64,000 bases of DNA from an uncultured Atopobiaceae bacterium (GTDB taxonomy: Bacteria; Actinomycetota; Coriobacteriia; Coriobacteriales; Atopobiaceae). The stretch covers positions 1 to 64,000 of the forward strand of contig CALUJM010000012.1 of the NCBI GenBank assembly GCA_944320975.1, written 5' to 3'. Below are positions 1 through 7,055 of this stretch, piece by piece (the first letter of the stretch is position 1; every line of letters starts with the position of its first letter). The position numbers and the translations under genes were made by a program. The notes beneath the pieces are model-generated. The model saw only the letters and a list, made by a program, of their open reading frames with translations. It was not told where the DNA came from and ran no database searches.

Positions 1-89
1 CCTCGCCGGGATGGGCTCCGACGTGAGGTTCAGGTCCAGCTGAGGGGGGTGCCAGCCAACAACAGCTTTACGCCGACTAGTGAATTGCA

Positions 90-602
90 TCACATCATAG
101 CGTCTTTAACGGCATGATAGTCCCAGCGGACTCCCAGGGCGTCGCTGGTCTTCATCGCAACGTGCCGCCCAACATCGACCAGAACATCCGGGCACTTTGA
201 CCTGTTGACACGCGTCGAGTTGTATAGGACCACGATCTGCAGGCCATCCCTGGCGGCCTTCTCGCATTCATACTCTATATAGCTCTTATAGTCCACCCCG
301 TGGCCGCGGTAGCACGACTTTGTGAGACTGCTGTAATCGTTGCAGTACCAGCAGCTTCCAGCCGTCAAGTTCTTCGTTTTGTCCCCCACAATCAAGACGA
401 ACCTCTTTGAGACGTTTAGCCTCTCAGCAAGGGCCCTCTTGATGCTGCAGTTCAAACTCGTGTCTCGCGCCTGATGGAGCTCATGAGCATCAACGAAGTC
501 AAGAATCCAGTGCTCGCTGTTCTTCCACGCGTAGAGTCTATCCACCGCGTCCCAGTCACCATCCCAATCGGCGGCAATATAGGTCTTTGTCCTCCTCGTC
601 AA
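90..602 (-). CDS. thsB: Type II Thoeris TIR-like protein ThsB
   Basis: This 170-aa protein looks like the TIR-like ThsB of Thoeris defence. It opens with a beta strand (TYIAADWDGD), followed by an FVDAHEL segment, a strand FVLIVGDKT and a later helix with a conserved acidic residue (IEYECEKAARDG), the order expected of MTH538/ThsB TIR-like domains. In type II Thoeris, phage sensing makes ThsB produce a histidine-ADP-ribose signal that activates a macro-domain ThsA (family knowledge). A TTG start at 602 is chosen because AGGAGAGG lies 8 nt upstream; no ATG would retain the first strand. It lies 27 bp behind thsA on the same strand. The pairing with a TM-macro protein makes the call much stronger than sequence alone. 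Confidence 0.82.
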   Translation of the reverse strand: MTRRTKTYIAADWDGDWDAVDRLYAWKNSEHWILDFVDAHELHQARDTSLNCSIKRALAERLNVSKRFVLIVGDKTKNLTAGSCWYCNDYSSLTKSCYRGHGVDYKSYIEYECEKAARDGLQIVVLYNSTRVNRSKCPDVLVDVGRHVAMKTSDALGVRWDYHAVKDAMM

Positions 603-629
603 CTACGTCACCTCTCCTGGTTCAGATGC

Positions 630-1496
630 TTACGCCCAAATGGAGACCTTATTCGTGTCCCCCTCATACACGACAACCGTTATCTCGCCATGGACCACGT
701 CTGACCTCATTTTCAAATAAGAAGTAATGACTTCGAAGGACTCGACATGACTCAGGTTCATTCGAGAGCGCCCGGTGCCCATCAGAGGCAAGAAGAGCGC
801 GTTGCCCTGCCCGCACCGATCGTAGTACTCCGTCATCCTCTCCAAACACGTGATGAGTCCTGCTCGCGTACTGCCCGCGACGTTCTCCTCATCAAACTCC
901 GACAGGGCCACTAGCAGATAGGTGGTCTCGCCAATAACCACCGGAACGACAGTGCCTACCTCATATACGTCCCGCTTGCCACGAGGTCTCTTTTCCTCGC
1001 CAAGACGCCTCGATACGGCAGTGCCCGCCAAAGCGGAGCTGATTCTCGCATCCAACTCCTCCACGGTCAGGCCACCGGAGATGACCTCGCTGACTAACTT
1101 ACCATGCAGCGAGTTTGGGGAGACAAGCGGCCGTTCTCCAGCATCCTCGACAATTGTGTCAAACGCGGTATTGACAGGAATGACGCAGAGGGTGCGGCCC
1201 CCGGACTTGGAAAGCTGGAAAATGTCCCCGTAGCAGGCTCTCACAGACCCGCCCGCACGTTGCAAGATAACGCGCGCGTCGCTGAACCAGCACGTCTGAA
1301 GTAAGGCCCCAACAGCTGACAGAAGAAATACCGCAACGAGCACTAGAATCCTGCTCGGGATGTTCCAGCCCAAACTATCCAAGCTTACGAACGAGAGAAG
1401 GGTCGTGGAAATAGCGAACAGGCAACTTGCCCAGCCGACAAAACAACTCTTCAGCCGTCCCCACCTGACGATAATCGTGGCTGCAATATCTTTCAT
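630..1496 (-). CDS. thsA: Type II Thoeris effector ThsA (two TM helices plus macro domain)
   Basis: A 288-aa membrane effector. Two hydrophobic helices lie near residues 17-37 and 47-70, followed by a cytoplasmic macro-type domain (about 95-288) with features such as VIPVNTAFDT, the GKLV segment and FLPLMGTGRS near the ligand pocket. This TM-macro layout is that of the type II Thoeris effector, which binds the TIR-derived signal and is thought to damage the membrane to abort infection (family knowledge). It lies directly upstream of thsB. The ATG start follows an AGGA-rich stretch. It is preceded by a 244-bp gap containing a G10 tract and a G-rich segment, an unusual distance within this otherwise tightly packed transcription unit. 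Confidence 0.85.
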   Translation of the reverse strand: MKDIAATIIVRWGRLKSCFVGWASCLFAISTTLLSFVSLDSLGWNIPSRILVLVAVFLLSAVGALLQTCWFSDARVILQRAGGSVRACYGDIFQLSKSGGRTLCVIPVNTAFDTIVEDAGERPLVSPNSLHGKLVSEVISGGLTVEELDARISSALAGTAVSRRLGEEKRPRGKRDVYEVGTVVPVVIGETTYLLVALSEFDEENVAGSTRAGLITCLERMTEYYDRCGQGNALFLPLMGTGRSRMNLSHVESFEVITSYLKMRSDVVHGEITVVVYEGDTNKVSIWA

Positions 1497-1557
1497 GCTT
1501 CAGCCTTCCTGCCAGACACCCAAAGCAACAATGAGGCAACGACGAGTCCGTCGAAGG

Positions 1558-1588
1558 CCCCGCCTCCGCCCCCGCCCCCGCCCCTCCC
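1558..1588 (-). other. G-rich, quadruplex-capable segment upstream of thsA
   Basis: The minus strand carries at least four closely spaced runs of three or more G (GGGAGGGGCGGGGGCGGGGG and onward) about 60-90 nt before the thsA ATG. The sequence could form a G-quadruplex in DNA or in the thsA leader RNA. Function is unknown; the motif itself is read directly. Confidence 0.45.
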
Positions 1589-1668
1589 TAGAATTCAGGC
1601 GATGACCTCCGCCAGCGGTATGATGCGGTTATTGATGGGACGGCCGCAAAGGGACTTTCCCGAGGACA

Positions 1669-1678
1669 CCCCCCCCCC
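1669..1678 (-). repeat. Poly-G tract (10 G) in the gap before thsA
   Basis: Ten consecutive G on the coding strand lie between the deoxyribosyltransferase-like gene and thsA. Tracts of this length are prone to slippage. A 35-codon open frame beginning at an ATG just upstream (MTLPTWSN...) crosses the tract and stops near 1600, so changes of length would alter short leader peptides and the spacing of the leader rather than a known protein. The rest of the 1497-1740 gap shows no gene I recognise. Confidence 0.5.
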
Positions 1679-1740
1679 GTTGCTCCATGTCGGCAGGGTC
1701 ATATTGCTTGGGTGCGCATTAGGCGGACATAGTGTTCATG

Positions 1741-2181
1741 TCAGGACAAGAACGCGATAAGCCCCGCAGCCGTCTCTTCCGCCGGTCCGTACTTGAGGAA
1801 CTCGATTCCATCAGTTTGCTCGCACCAGCTTTTTACGATGGAAGGGAGTTCCTCAATCGAATGGGCGATGACGAGCGACGGCTTGTCCCGCGCCAGCGCG
1901 TAACCGAGCTCCACCAGCGCGCTACTCGCACTCGGCTCAGGGTACACGAGGATGAAATGGCTCGCCTCGTCTATTGCGCGGAAGTCCTCTATCGCCGACG
2001 CCGACGGATCGTCATATTCCTCCGGTGCCTCGATACCAAGTACCTCAGATTCAACCGCACAATCGGGCAGCTTTCTCCTCACGATAGAAAGAGTATCCAT
2101 CAGCCAGGCCCTAAATCTCAGCAAACCCTGCGCAGACGAGAAGGCCGAGATGGGCGTCGCTACGAAAGCGGAAGTGGTCAC
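1741..2181 (-). CDS. Nucleoside 2-deoxyribosyltransferase-like protein
   Basis: A single-domain protein of about 146 aa. It begins with a strand leading into AFVATPIS, has a central FILVYPEP strand, and carries ALVELGYALARDKPS, which matches the signature of the nucleoside 2-deoxyribosyltransferase-like (NDT/MilB) fold where a Glu serves as nucleophile. That Glu is retained. The start is set at a GTG with GGGGAG 7 nt upstream, just after the stop of the preceding gene; an earlier GTG at 2220 would overlap that gene. Its domain is a relative of the C-terminal domain of the neighbouring TIR fusion, so the two genes look like a duplicated or paired module. The substrate is unknown; a nucleotide or NAD-derived glycosidic bond is plausible. 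Confidence 0.6.
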   Translation of the reverse strand: MTTSAFVATPISAFSSAQGLLRFRAWLMDTLSIVRRKLPDCAVESEVLGIEAPEEYDDPSASAIEDFRAIDEASHFILVYPEPSASSALVELGYALARDKPSLVIAHSIEELPSIVKSWCEQTDGIEFLKYGPAEETAAGLIAFLS

Positions 2182-2185
2182 CTGT

Positions 2186-3184
2186 CTACTCCCCGAGAAA
2201 TAGTGCCCTGCCGTTGCCACGAATCTTCTTCATTATCTCTTGTGGATCTGTGTACTCGAAGACGCTGACGTTCGTAAGGGTCTTGTCGATGTCCTTGAGA
2301 AGAAACGGGAGATACTGTCGTGACTTCGTAAAAATGACCGTCGGTTTTGAGAGCGCGATGGCATAGCCTACCTCCACAAGAACGCTTGACGGAAGGGCCT
2401 CCGGGTACACAACTACAACGAATTCTGATTGCTTGAACTGGGAAAAGTTGTCTTTTGCCGACTTAATGCTTTCATCGAAGTCCTCTGTGTTTTCTATATT
2501 GCTGCCCCCGTAATAGACCGGGTAGAAGCCCCTCTCCTTAAACGTATTGGCAATCTCCATCATCAGGCCTCGGATCGTTTCGTAGCTACCCTCGCCGCTG
2601 AGGCTCGCCATCGGACCGCAGAGGAAAACGGAGGAGTGGCGGATGTACCCGACCGACCTTGGGTATACCAGCCTCTTGTTGAACGGAACCTGCCACCTCG
2701 CCCTGCTGGTCACTTCCTCGACGACCTTATCGACGTCCTCGTAAAGCCCCTTCGAGAGCCTTTTTATTCTTTTCAAGCTCTTCTTTACGCCGCAAGCATC
2801 CGCGATAGCCTTGAGCACTTTACAGTACCCATCAAAGGACCATTGAACATAATTCAGCGAAGAGAAGGGGGACTTTTCTGTAATCCGCGCAGGTTTCAGC
2901 AGCAAGGGGATGGTGCTCTTCTCATCGGTGGACATGGCGAGGGCACCGGCCTCGAAACATAGCCAGGGAGCGTCGACGTTAAGGGAGGTGAGGCACAAGA
3001 TGCCTATCTTGCATGCGCGCAATTCGCTTCCGATGACCTGGAACCATCGCTTACCGGCGCCGATGTCGCTCTCGGATACGAAAACCTGGATTTCGTTATC
3101 AGAGAAGAACTCCTCAACGGATGACTTCAAGGAAAGCGCGACCTGCTTGCTCTCGTCTCCCGACCAGCTGATGAACACGTCCAA
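2186..3184 (-). CDS. TIR domain fused to nucleoside 2-deoxyribosyltransferase-like domain
   Basis: A protein of about 332 aa. An N-terminal TIR domain (residues 2-140) starts MDVFISWSGDES, continues through VFVSESDIGAG, and has the W-x-x-x-E pattern WLCFEAGALA with the likely catalytic Glu near residue 78, as in NAD-cleaving bacterial TIRs. A basic linker leads to a C-terminal NDT-like domain (about 180-332) starting SVFLCGP and keeping VEVGYAIALSKP with its Glu. The start is a TTG with GGGAGG 9 nt upstream; the earlier ATG candidates overlap the ispD-like gene and lack a ribosome site. It lies 47 bp after that gene, with no hairpin between, and 4 bp before the stand-alone NDT-like gene. A TIR plus NDT pair next to Thoeris suggests a second nucleotide-signal defence module (inference). 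Confidence 0.72.
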   Translation of the reverse strand: MDVFISWSGDESKQVALSLKSSVEEFFSDNEIQVFVSESDIGAGKRWFQVIGSELRACKIGILCLTSLNVDAPWLCFEAGALAMSTDEKSTIPLLLKPARITEKSPFSSLNYVQWSFDGYCKVLKAIADACGVKKSLKRIKRLSKGLYEDVDKVVEEVTSRARWQVPFNKRLVYPRSVGYIRHSSVFLCGPMASLSGEGSYETIRGLMMEIANTFKERGFYPVYYGGSNIENTEDFDESIKSAKDNFSQFKQSEFVVVVYPEALPSSVLVEVGYAIALSKPTVIFTKSRQYLPFLLKDIDKTLTNVSVFEYTDPQEIMKKIRGNGRALFLGE

Positions 3185-3231
3185 TCGAATCCGCCTCCCT
3201 CTCGTTGTCGCTGGCGGGCACAACATTGGCG

Positions 3232-3951
3232 TCAGTCGTGCGTCGCCGACGCTAGCACCCACCCCTCGAACAGCCGAAGGTCCTCCGGCGTAGTTATCTT
3301 GATGTTCGCGGTCGATCCCTTGGAGAAGTAAAGCCTTCTGCCGAGGGCGGCCATGAGAGTCGTCGTATGCGGATCGATCCTGTCGAGGACGCCCCTCTCC
3401 GCGCCCTCTCTATAAAGGTCGCGCAGATACCCGAAGCGGAACGACTGCGGACTGTTGAGCCCGACCACGCGGTCCCGGTCGTGCCCGATGAGGCTCGATC
3501 TGTCCCCGTCGAGGGCATCCTTCTCCGCGAGGCAGAGGACAACGGGATCCGAGGAGATGCCGTTGCCGTACGCCGCGGCGACGCGGATGGAGTCGGAGAT
3601 GATCTCCTCCGTGACGAACGGGGATGACGAGAAGTGAATCGCCACAACGTCGTTGTCCGCGCACGTCCCCGAGAGGAAGTCGATTCCGCGCATCACCGTG
3701 TCCTGGTAGGTTGCACCGCCCTCGATGACGTCGGACACCTTCGACAGTCGGAACCTCTCGGCGAGCGAGCGCATCTCACCCACCCACGAGGGGACGCACG
3801 CAACGACCACGCGGTCGACACTCGCACACGACTCGAAGCGCTCGAGGGTGTGCACTATGACCGGCCTACCGCAGACCTCGACGAACTGCTTCGGGACGCC
3901 TGCGCCCACGCGCTCCCCGGTCCCGCCCGCCAGAATCAGGGCTATGTTCAC
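3232..3951 (-). CDS. IspD/TarI-family cytidylyltransferase
   Basis: A 239-aa CTP-dependent nucleotidyltransferase. The glycine-rich loop ALILAGGTGERVGAGVPKQF is classic for IspD and for TarI-type ribitol-phosphate enzymes, and the C-terminus has NIKITTPEDL. The usual H-D-x-x-R-P segment is replaced by HFSSSPFVT, so the conserved Asp and Arg are missing. Given the neighbours (phosphocholine enzymes and a polyol-phosphate transferase), activation of a polyol phosphate for a surface polymer is more likely than isoprenoid synthesis. The GTG start overlaps the stop of the upstream gene as GTGA, indicating translational coupling. Confidence 0.75.
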   Translation of the reverse strand: MNIALILAGGTGERVGAGVPKQFVEVCGRPVIVHTLERFESCASVDRVVVACVPSWVGEMRSLAERFRLSKVSDVIEGGATYQDTVMRGIDFLSGTCADNDVVAIHFSSSPFVTEEIISDSIRVAAAYGNGISSDPVVLCLAEKDALDGDRSSLIGHDRDRVVGLNSPQSFRFGYLRDLYREGAERGVLDRIDPHTTTLMAALGRRLYFSKGSTANIKITTPEDLRLFEGWVLASATHD

Positions 3952-5741
3952 TGCGCTCCCCCCGCGCCGTAGACCTCCTCGTACCGGGGCAGGCAGTACC
4001 CGCAGAACTTCTTCACCTGGCGGTAGAAGAAGATCATCCAGTCGCGGCTCGAGTTGCCGATGGACTCGACGTAGAGCGCCCAGTTGAAGTAGTACCAGTT
4101 GTGAATCGCAGCGTAGGCGAGCCAGTGGAGCCGCTCGAGCTCCGTACACTGGCGGCCGAGGTAGGCGGAGACGATGGCCGCGACGTCGGGGTCGTCGCAG
4201 TCGTAGCCACCGATCACGCGCCCGAAGTCGTAGGCGGGGTCGTTGAAACCGGCGAACTCCCAGTCGATGACATCGAACGTTGAGCCCGTCACGAGCACGT
4301 TGTCTGCGTTGATGTCGTTGTGGCACATACGCTTCCCGACACCGTCCCGCTCGGCGTAGGCGAATAGCCTGCCCACTGCCTCGCGATCGGCGGCAAAGCG
4401 CTCGAAGAGGTTGCCCTTCATCTGCGAGGCCATGCGCATGAGGTCGTCTGCGGACTCCATGGGGTCGTTGTAGAAGTCCCTCCAGTCATCCATGCCCTCT
4501 GACTCGTCATGCATGGCGCGGATCTTCCGCGCAAGCTCGCACATGAAGCCCAAATCCTTGTAGTAGACGCCCGAGAGGTCCTTGCAGCCTTCGCGGAACT
4601 CCGAGAGCTTGCAGCCTGACTCGTCGATGTAAACGTAGGTGGTGTCCACCCCCGCCTTTGCGGCGAGCTTCTGCGCGCGCACCTCGCGGTCGCGGTGGAT
4701 GAAGGCCTCGGAGAAGTCGCCGGGATATCGGAATATGTATTTCCTGCCGCGGACCACGAAGGTGAACAGGATGTTGGTGAGCCCCTTCTGTAGGATTTCT
4801 ATCTCTGACACCTCGTCGGGCCCGCAGTCAAGGATGGAGCAGATCTTCTCGTTCACGCGCTCCGAGACGTTGTCCATGAACAGGCCGTCGACGTTCTGGA
4901 TCTCCTGAATGCTGTCGAACTCCAGCAGGAAGTCAGGGCTGTACCCCCGGGCGAACATGTCGAGATCGTCAGCGTTCCGCGAGACGAACTCCTCCCAGAA
5001 CATCACGTCGGTGCGGAACTCGGGGAGCTGCTCCGCGAGAAGCTGCTTGAAGCGGTGCGAGAACGCCGGGTCGAAGTACGCGTGTCCGTACACGCACTCG
5101 CCAGGGCCATCCCCCGGGCGCACCTCGAGAATGCGGCCGCCGTGGTTCTTCCGCACCACGAGCTCGTGAGAGGTGTCCTCCTTCCAGATAGTGGCGTGGA
5201 ACGCCCCGTGCTCATAAAGCGAGAAGGGGTTCTCCGCGAAGTAGTTGTCGCAGTTGAGCACGTAGGTGCTGGAGAGTTCAACGCCGTCGGCGGCGAGCGA
5301 GAGGATGTTGCCCTTCGCGGGCGCGACGTTCACGGCAAGCTTGACGCCCCACTTCTCGGCAAGGAAGAAGTACATCTCCTGCTTGTAGCCCACGACGACC
5401 GTTATGTCATCGATGCCCACTTCCTTGAGCTGGCGAATCTGGCGCTCGATGAGCGTCTCCCCGTCCTTGACGTAAAGTCCTTTCGGAAGGGAGTAAACCG
5501 ACTTCGCGGAGATGTCGCCTCCGCCTGCGGCGAGGATGACAGCGTTGTTCACGCGATAAGACTCGATGTCGATAAGGCACATAGGGGTGGGCTTCCCGCC
5601 GGAGAGGTAGCCGCGTGCCTCAAGTGAGGCAATAGTATCCTTGTACTCGGCATCGTCTTCAAAGACGTGATAGGACAGCGACTCCGGTGAAGAGCCTTTC
5701 AGGATAAGTTTGACTGATTCCAACTCGCGAAAGGTCAACAT
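3948..5741 (-). CDS. Bifunctional phosphocholine cytidylyltransferase / choline kinase (LicC-LicA type)
   Basis: A 597-aa fusion. After a small helical N-terminal domain (about 1-60), a nucleotidyltransferase domain (65-300) begins NNAVILAAGGG and has PKGLYVKDGETLIERQI, as in LicC. The C-terminal half (310-590) is a choline kinase-like phosphotransferase with the catalytic MCHNDINADNVL and the metal-binding FDVIDWEFAGFND. Together these would phosphorylate choline and activate it as CDP-choline for transfer to a surface glycan. I see no LicD-type transferase in the locus, so the final transfer enzyme is either the polyol-phosphate transferase or lies elsewhere. It sits in the polysaccharide operon with a GTGA overlap to the next gene. 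Confidence 0.85.
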   Translation of the reverse strand: MLTFRELESVKLILKGSSPESLSYHVFEDDAEYKDTIASLEARGYLSGGKPTPMCLIDIESYRVNNAVILAAGGGDISAKSVYSLPKGLYVKDGETLIERQIRQLKEVGIDDITVVVGYKQEMYFFLAEKWGVKLAVNVAPAKGNILSLAADGVELSSTYVLNCDNYFAENPFSLYEHGAFHATIWKEDTSHELVVRKNHGGRILEVRPGDGPGECVYGHAYFDPAFSHRFKQLLAEQLPEFRTDVMFWEEFVSRNADDLDMFARGYSPDFLLEFDSIQEIQNVDGLFMDNVSERVNEKICSILDCGPDEVSEIEILQKGLTNILFTFVVRGRKYIFRYPGDFSEAFIHRDREVRAQKLAAKAGVDTTYVYIDESGCKLSEFREGCKDLSGVYYKDLGFMCELARKIRAMHDESEGMDDWRDFYNDPMESADDLMRMASQMKGNLFERFAADREAVGRLFAYAERDGVGKRMCHNDINADNVLVTGSTFDVIDWEFAGFNDPAYDFGRVIGGYDCDDPDVAAIVSAYLGRQCTELERLHWLAYAAIHNWYYFNWALYVESIGNSSRDWMIFFYRQVKKFCGYCLPRYEEVYGAGGAQ

Positions 5742-5825
5742 GTTGCACTTCCTTTTCCGCTACATGCACTAAACGAAACGATGGGGTTTGCAGCCTGGCG
5801 AACGCTTGACTCAAGAGCGGCTTTC

Positions 5826-7055
5826 CTATATTTCGCTGGTTTTCCTCAGGTCACAAACAGGCCTAGTCGCAGACAGCCGCCGGCCAAGCGCGAGCATCCT
5901 GTCAATGCACTCGGTCGTCGCATTTCCTCCCGAGCCGGCAAAGATTTGAAAATAGCGCCGTGCTTTCGCAGATTCCTCGGCGACATCCATACTGTTTATG
6001 TATTCGAGAAGATCGTCCTCATTATCGAAAGACGTGATGTACTCGCGAAGATCGAACTCAAATCCTCGCTCTTCCGAATAGTCATCAAAGTCATACATGA
6101 ATCCGAGCATTGGCTTCCCCTGAATGGCGAAGTCGGTATAAATTCCGGAATAATCAGAGATAAGAACGTCCGACACGAACATGAGCTCATTCAGGTCTGA
6201 ATAGGTCGAGAAATCCTTAACTTGCTCGTCGAACTCGATTCCCTGAACCGCGCTCGTTATAGAGTGTGCCCTGAAAAGCAGAAGCGTATCTGCGCCAAGC
6301 GCTCGTTTCCATTTTTCGATGTTCATCGGAATTCTCATATCGTAGGTCTCGCCGCGGTCGCCGCTCTCTCGCCATGTGGGAGCGTAAAGGATGCTTCGTT
6401 TGGACGAATCCAACCCCATCTTCGCTCTCACTTCCTGCATCGTGCGCGATTCGATAAGGCTGTAGAGCTCATCTTCGCGCGGCCGTCCACACATGAGCAT
6501 GCTGTCGCGCCGTGCATTGAAGCTCTTCTCCATGAGCTTGGCTAGAAAAAGCCCATCGCAGGTGAGGATATCCACGCGAGAAAAATCGTAGTCGGAGCGA
6601 CCGCCGACGGAATTCCCGACTTTCTTTGCCCCTGTCCCATGCCACGTGTTCACATAGATAGTTGGCCTTTTCTTAATATTGAGGCCACGTTCCATATTGA
6701 CGTTCGTCACCCAATACTTAGAGCCAAGACATGCCATCCAGTATGCCCAACTGTCCATCTTCACCTTTCTGGCCTTGGGTACGTCGAACTTCTCAGGCTC
6801 GTTAAACGCCCAAACATAGTGAAGTCCTTTGCAGTCGTCGCGCCGAAGCATTTCCTCGAACACGGCCCTCGGACTATCGTCGTAACGTTTCCCGCTGAAC
6901 GACGTAAATAGGGCAGCATTCTCATCAAAGGGGACGAACACCCCGACGACGTGGAACACCGCACTCATTAGATGCCTGTACAACCACTGCACCAATATGT
7001 TGTGCTTTATCAAATACTCGAGTCTTGCTTTCACCGACGAATCACCCGTCCTCAT
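5826..7055 (-). CDS. CDP-glycerol glycerophosphotransferase-family protein (TagB/TagF-like)
   Basis: A polypeptide of about 409 aa. Signature stretches are YVNTWHGTGAKK, a beta-alpha segment ILYAPTWRESGD, LLLFRAHS and the C-terminal DVLISDYSGIYTDFAIQGKP, all diagnostic of the Glyphos_transf family that moves polyol phosphates from CDP-polyols in teichoic-acid-like polymers. It probably decorates or extends the locus 1 glycan on the inner face of the membrane. The ATG at 7055 overlaps the upstream flippase gene by 14 bp; a GTG a few codons later (VKARLEY) is an alternative start. Confidence 0.85.
   Translation of the reverse strand: MRTGDSSVKARLEYLIKHNILVQWLYRHLMSAVFHVVGVFVPFDENAALFTSFSGKRYDDSPRAVFEEMLRRDDCKGLHYVWAFNEPEKFDVPKARKVKMDSWAYWMACLGSKYWVTNVNMERGLNIKKRPTIYVNTWHGTGAKKVGNSVGGRSDYDFSRVDILTCDGLFLAKLMEKSFNARRDSMLMCGRPREDELYSLIESRTMQEVRAKMGLDSSKRSILYAPTWRESGDRGETYDMRIPMNIEKWKRALGADTLLLFRAHSITSAVQGIEFDEQVKDFSTYSDLNELMFVSDVLISDYSGIYTDFAIQGKPMLGFMYDFDDYSEERGFEFDLREYITSFDNEDDLLEYINSMDVAEESAKARRYFQIFAGSGGNATTECIDRMLALGRRLSATRPVCDLRKTSEI

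Noticed and set aside
1..89. Gene at the left window edge
   Set aside because: Only 89 bp after the thsB stop; no frame with recognisable sequence.
3232..3951. Housekeeping ispD for isoprenoid synthesis
   Set aside because: The conserved H-D-x-x-R-P segment is absent and the gene is embedded in a polysaccharide operon; a polyol-phosphate cytidylyltransferase is more likely.
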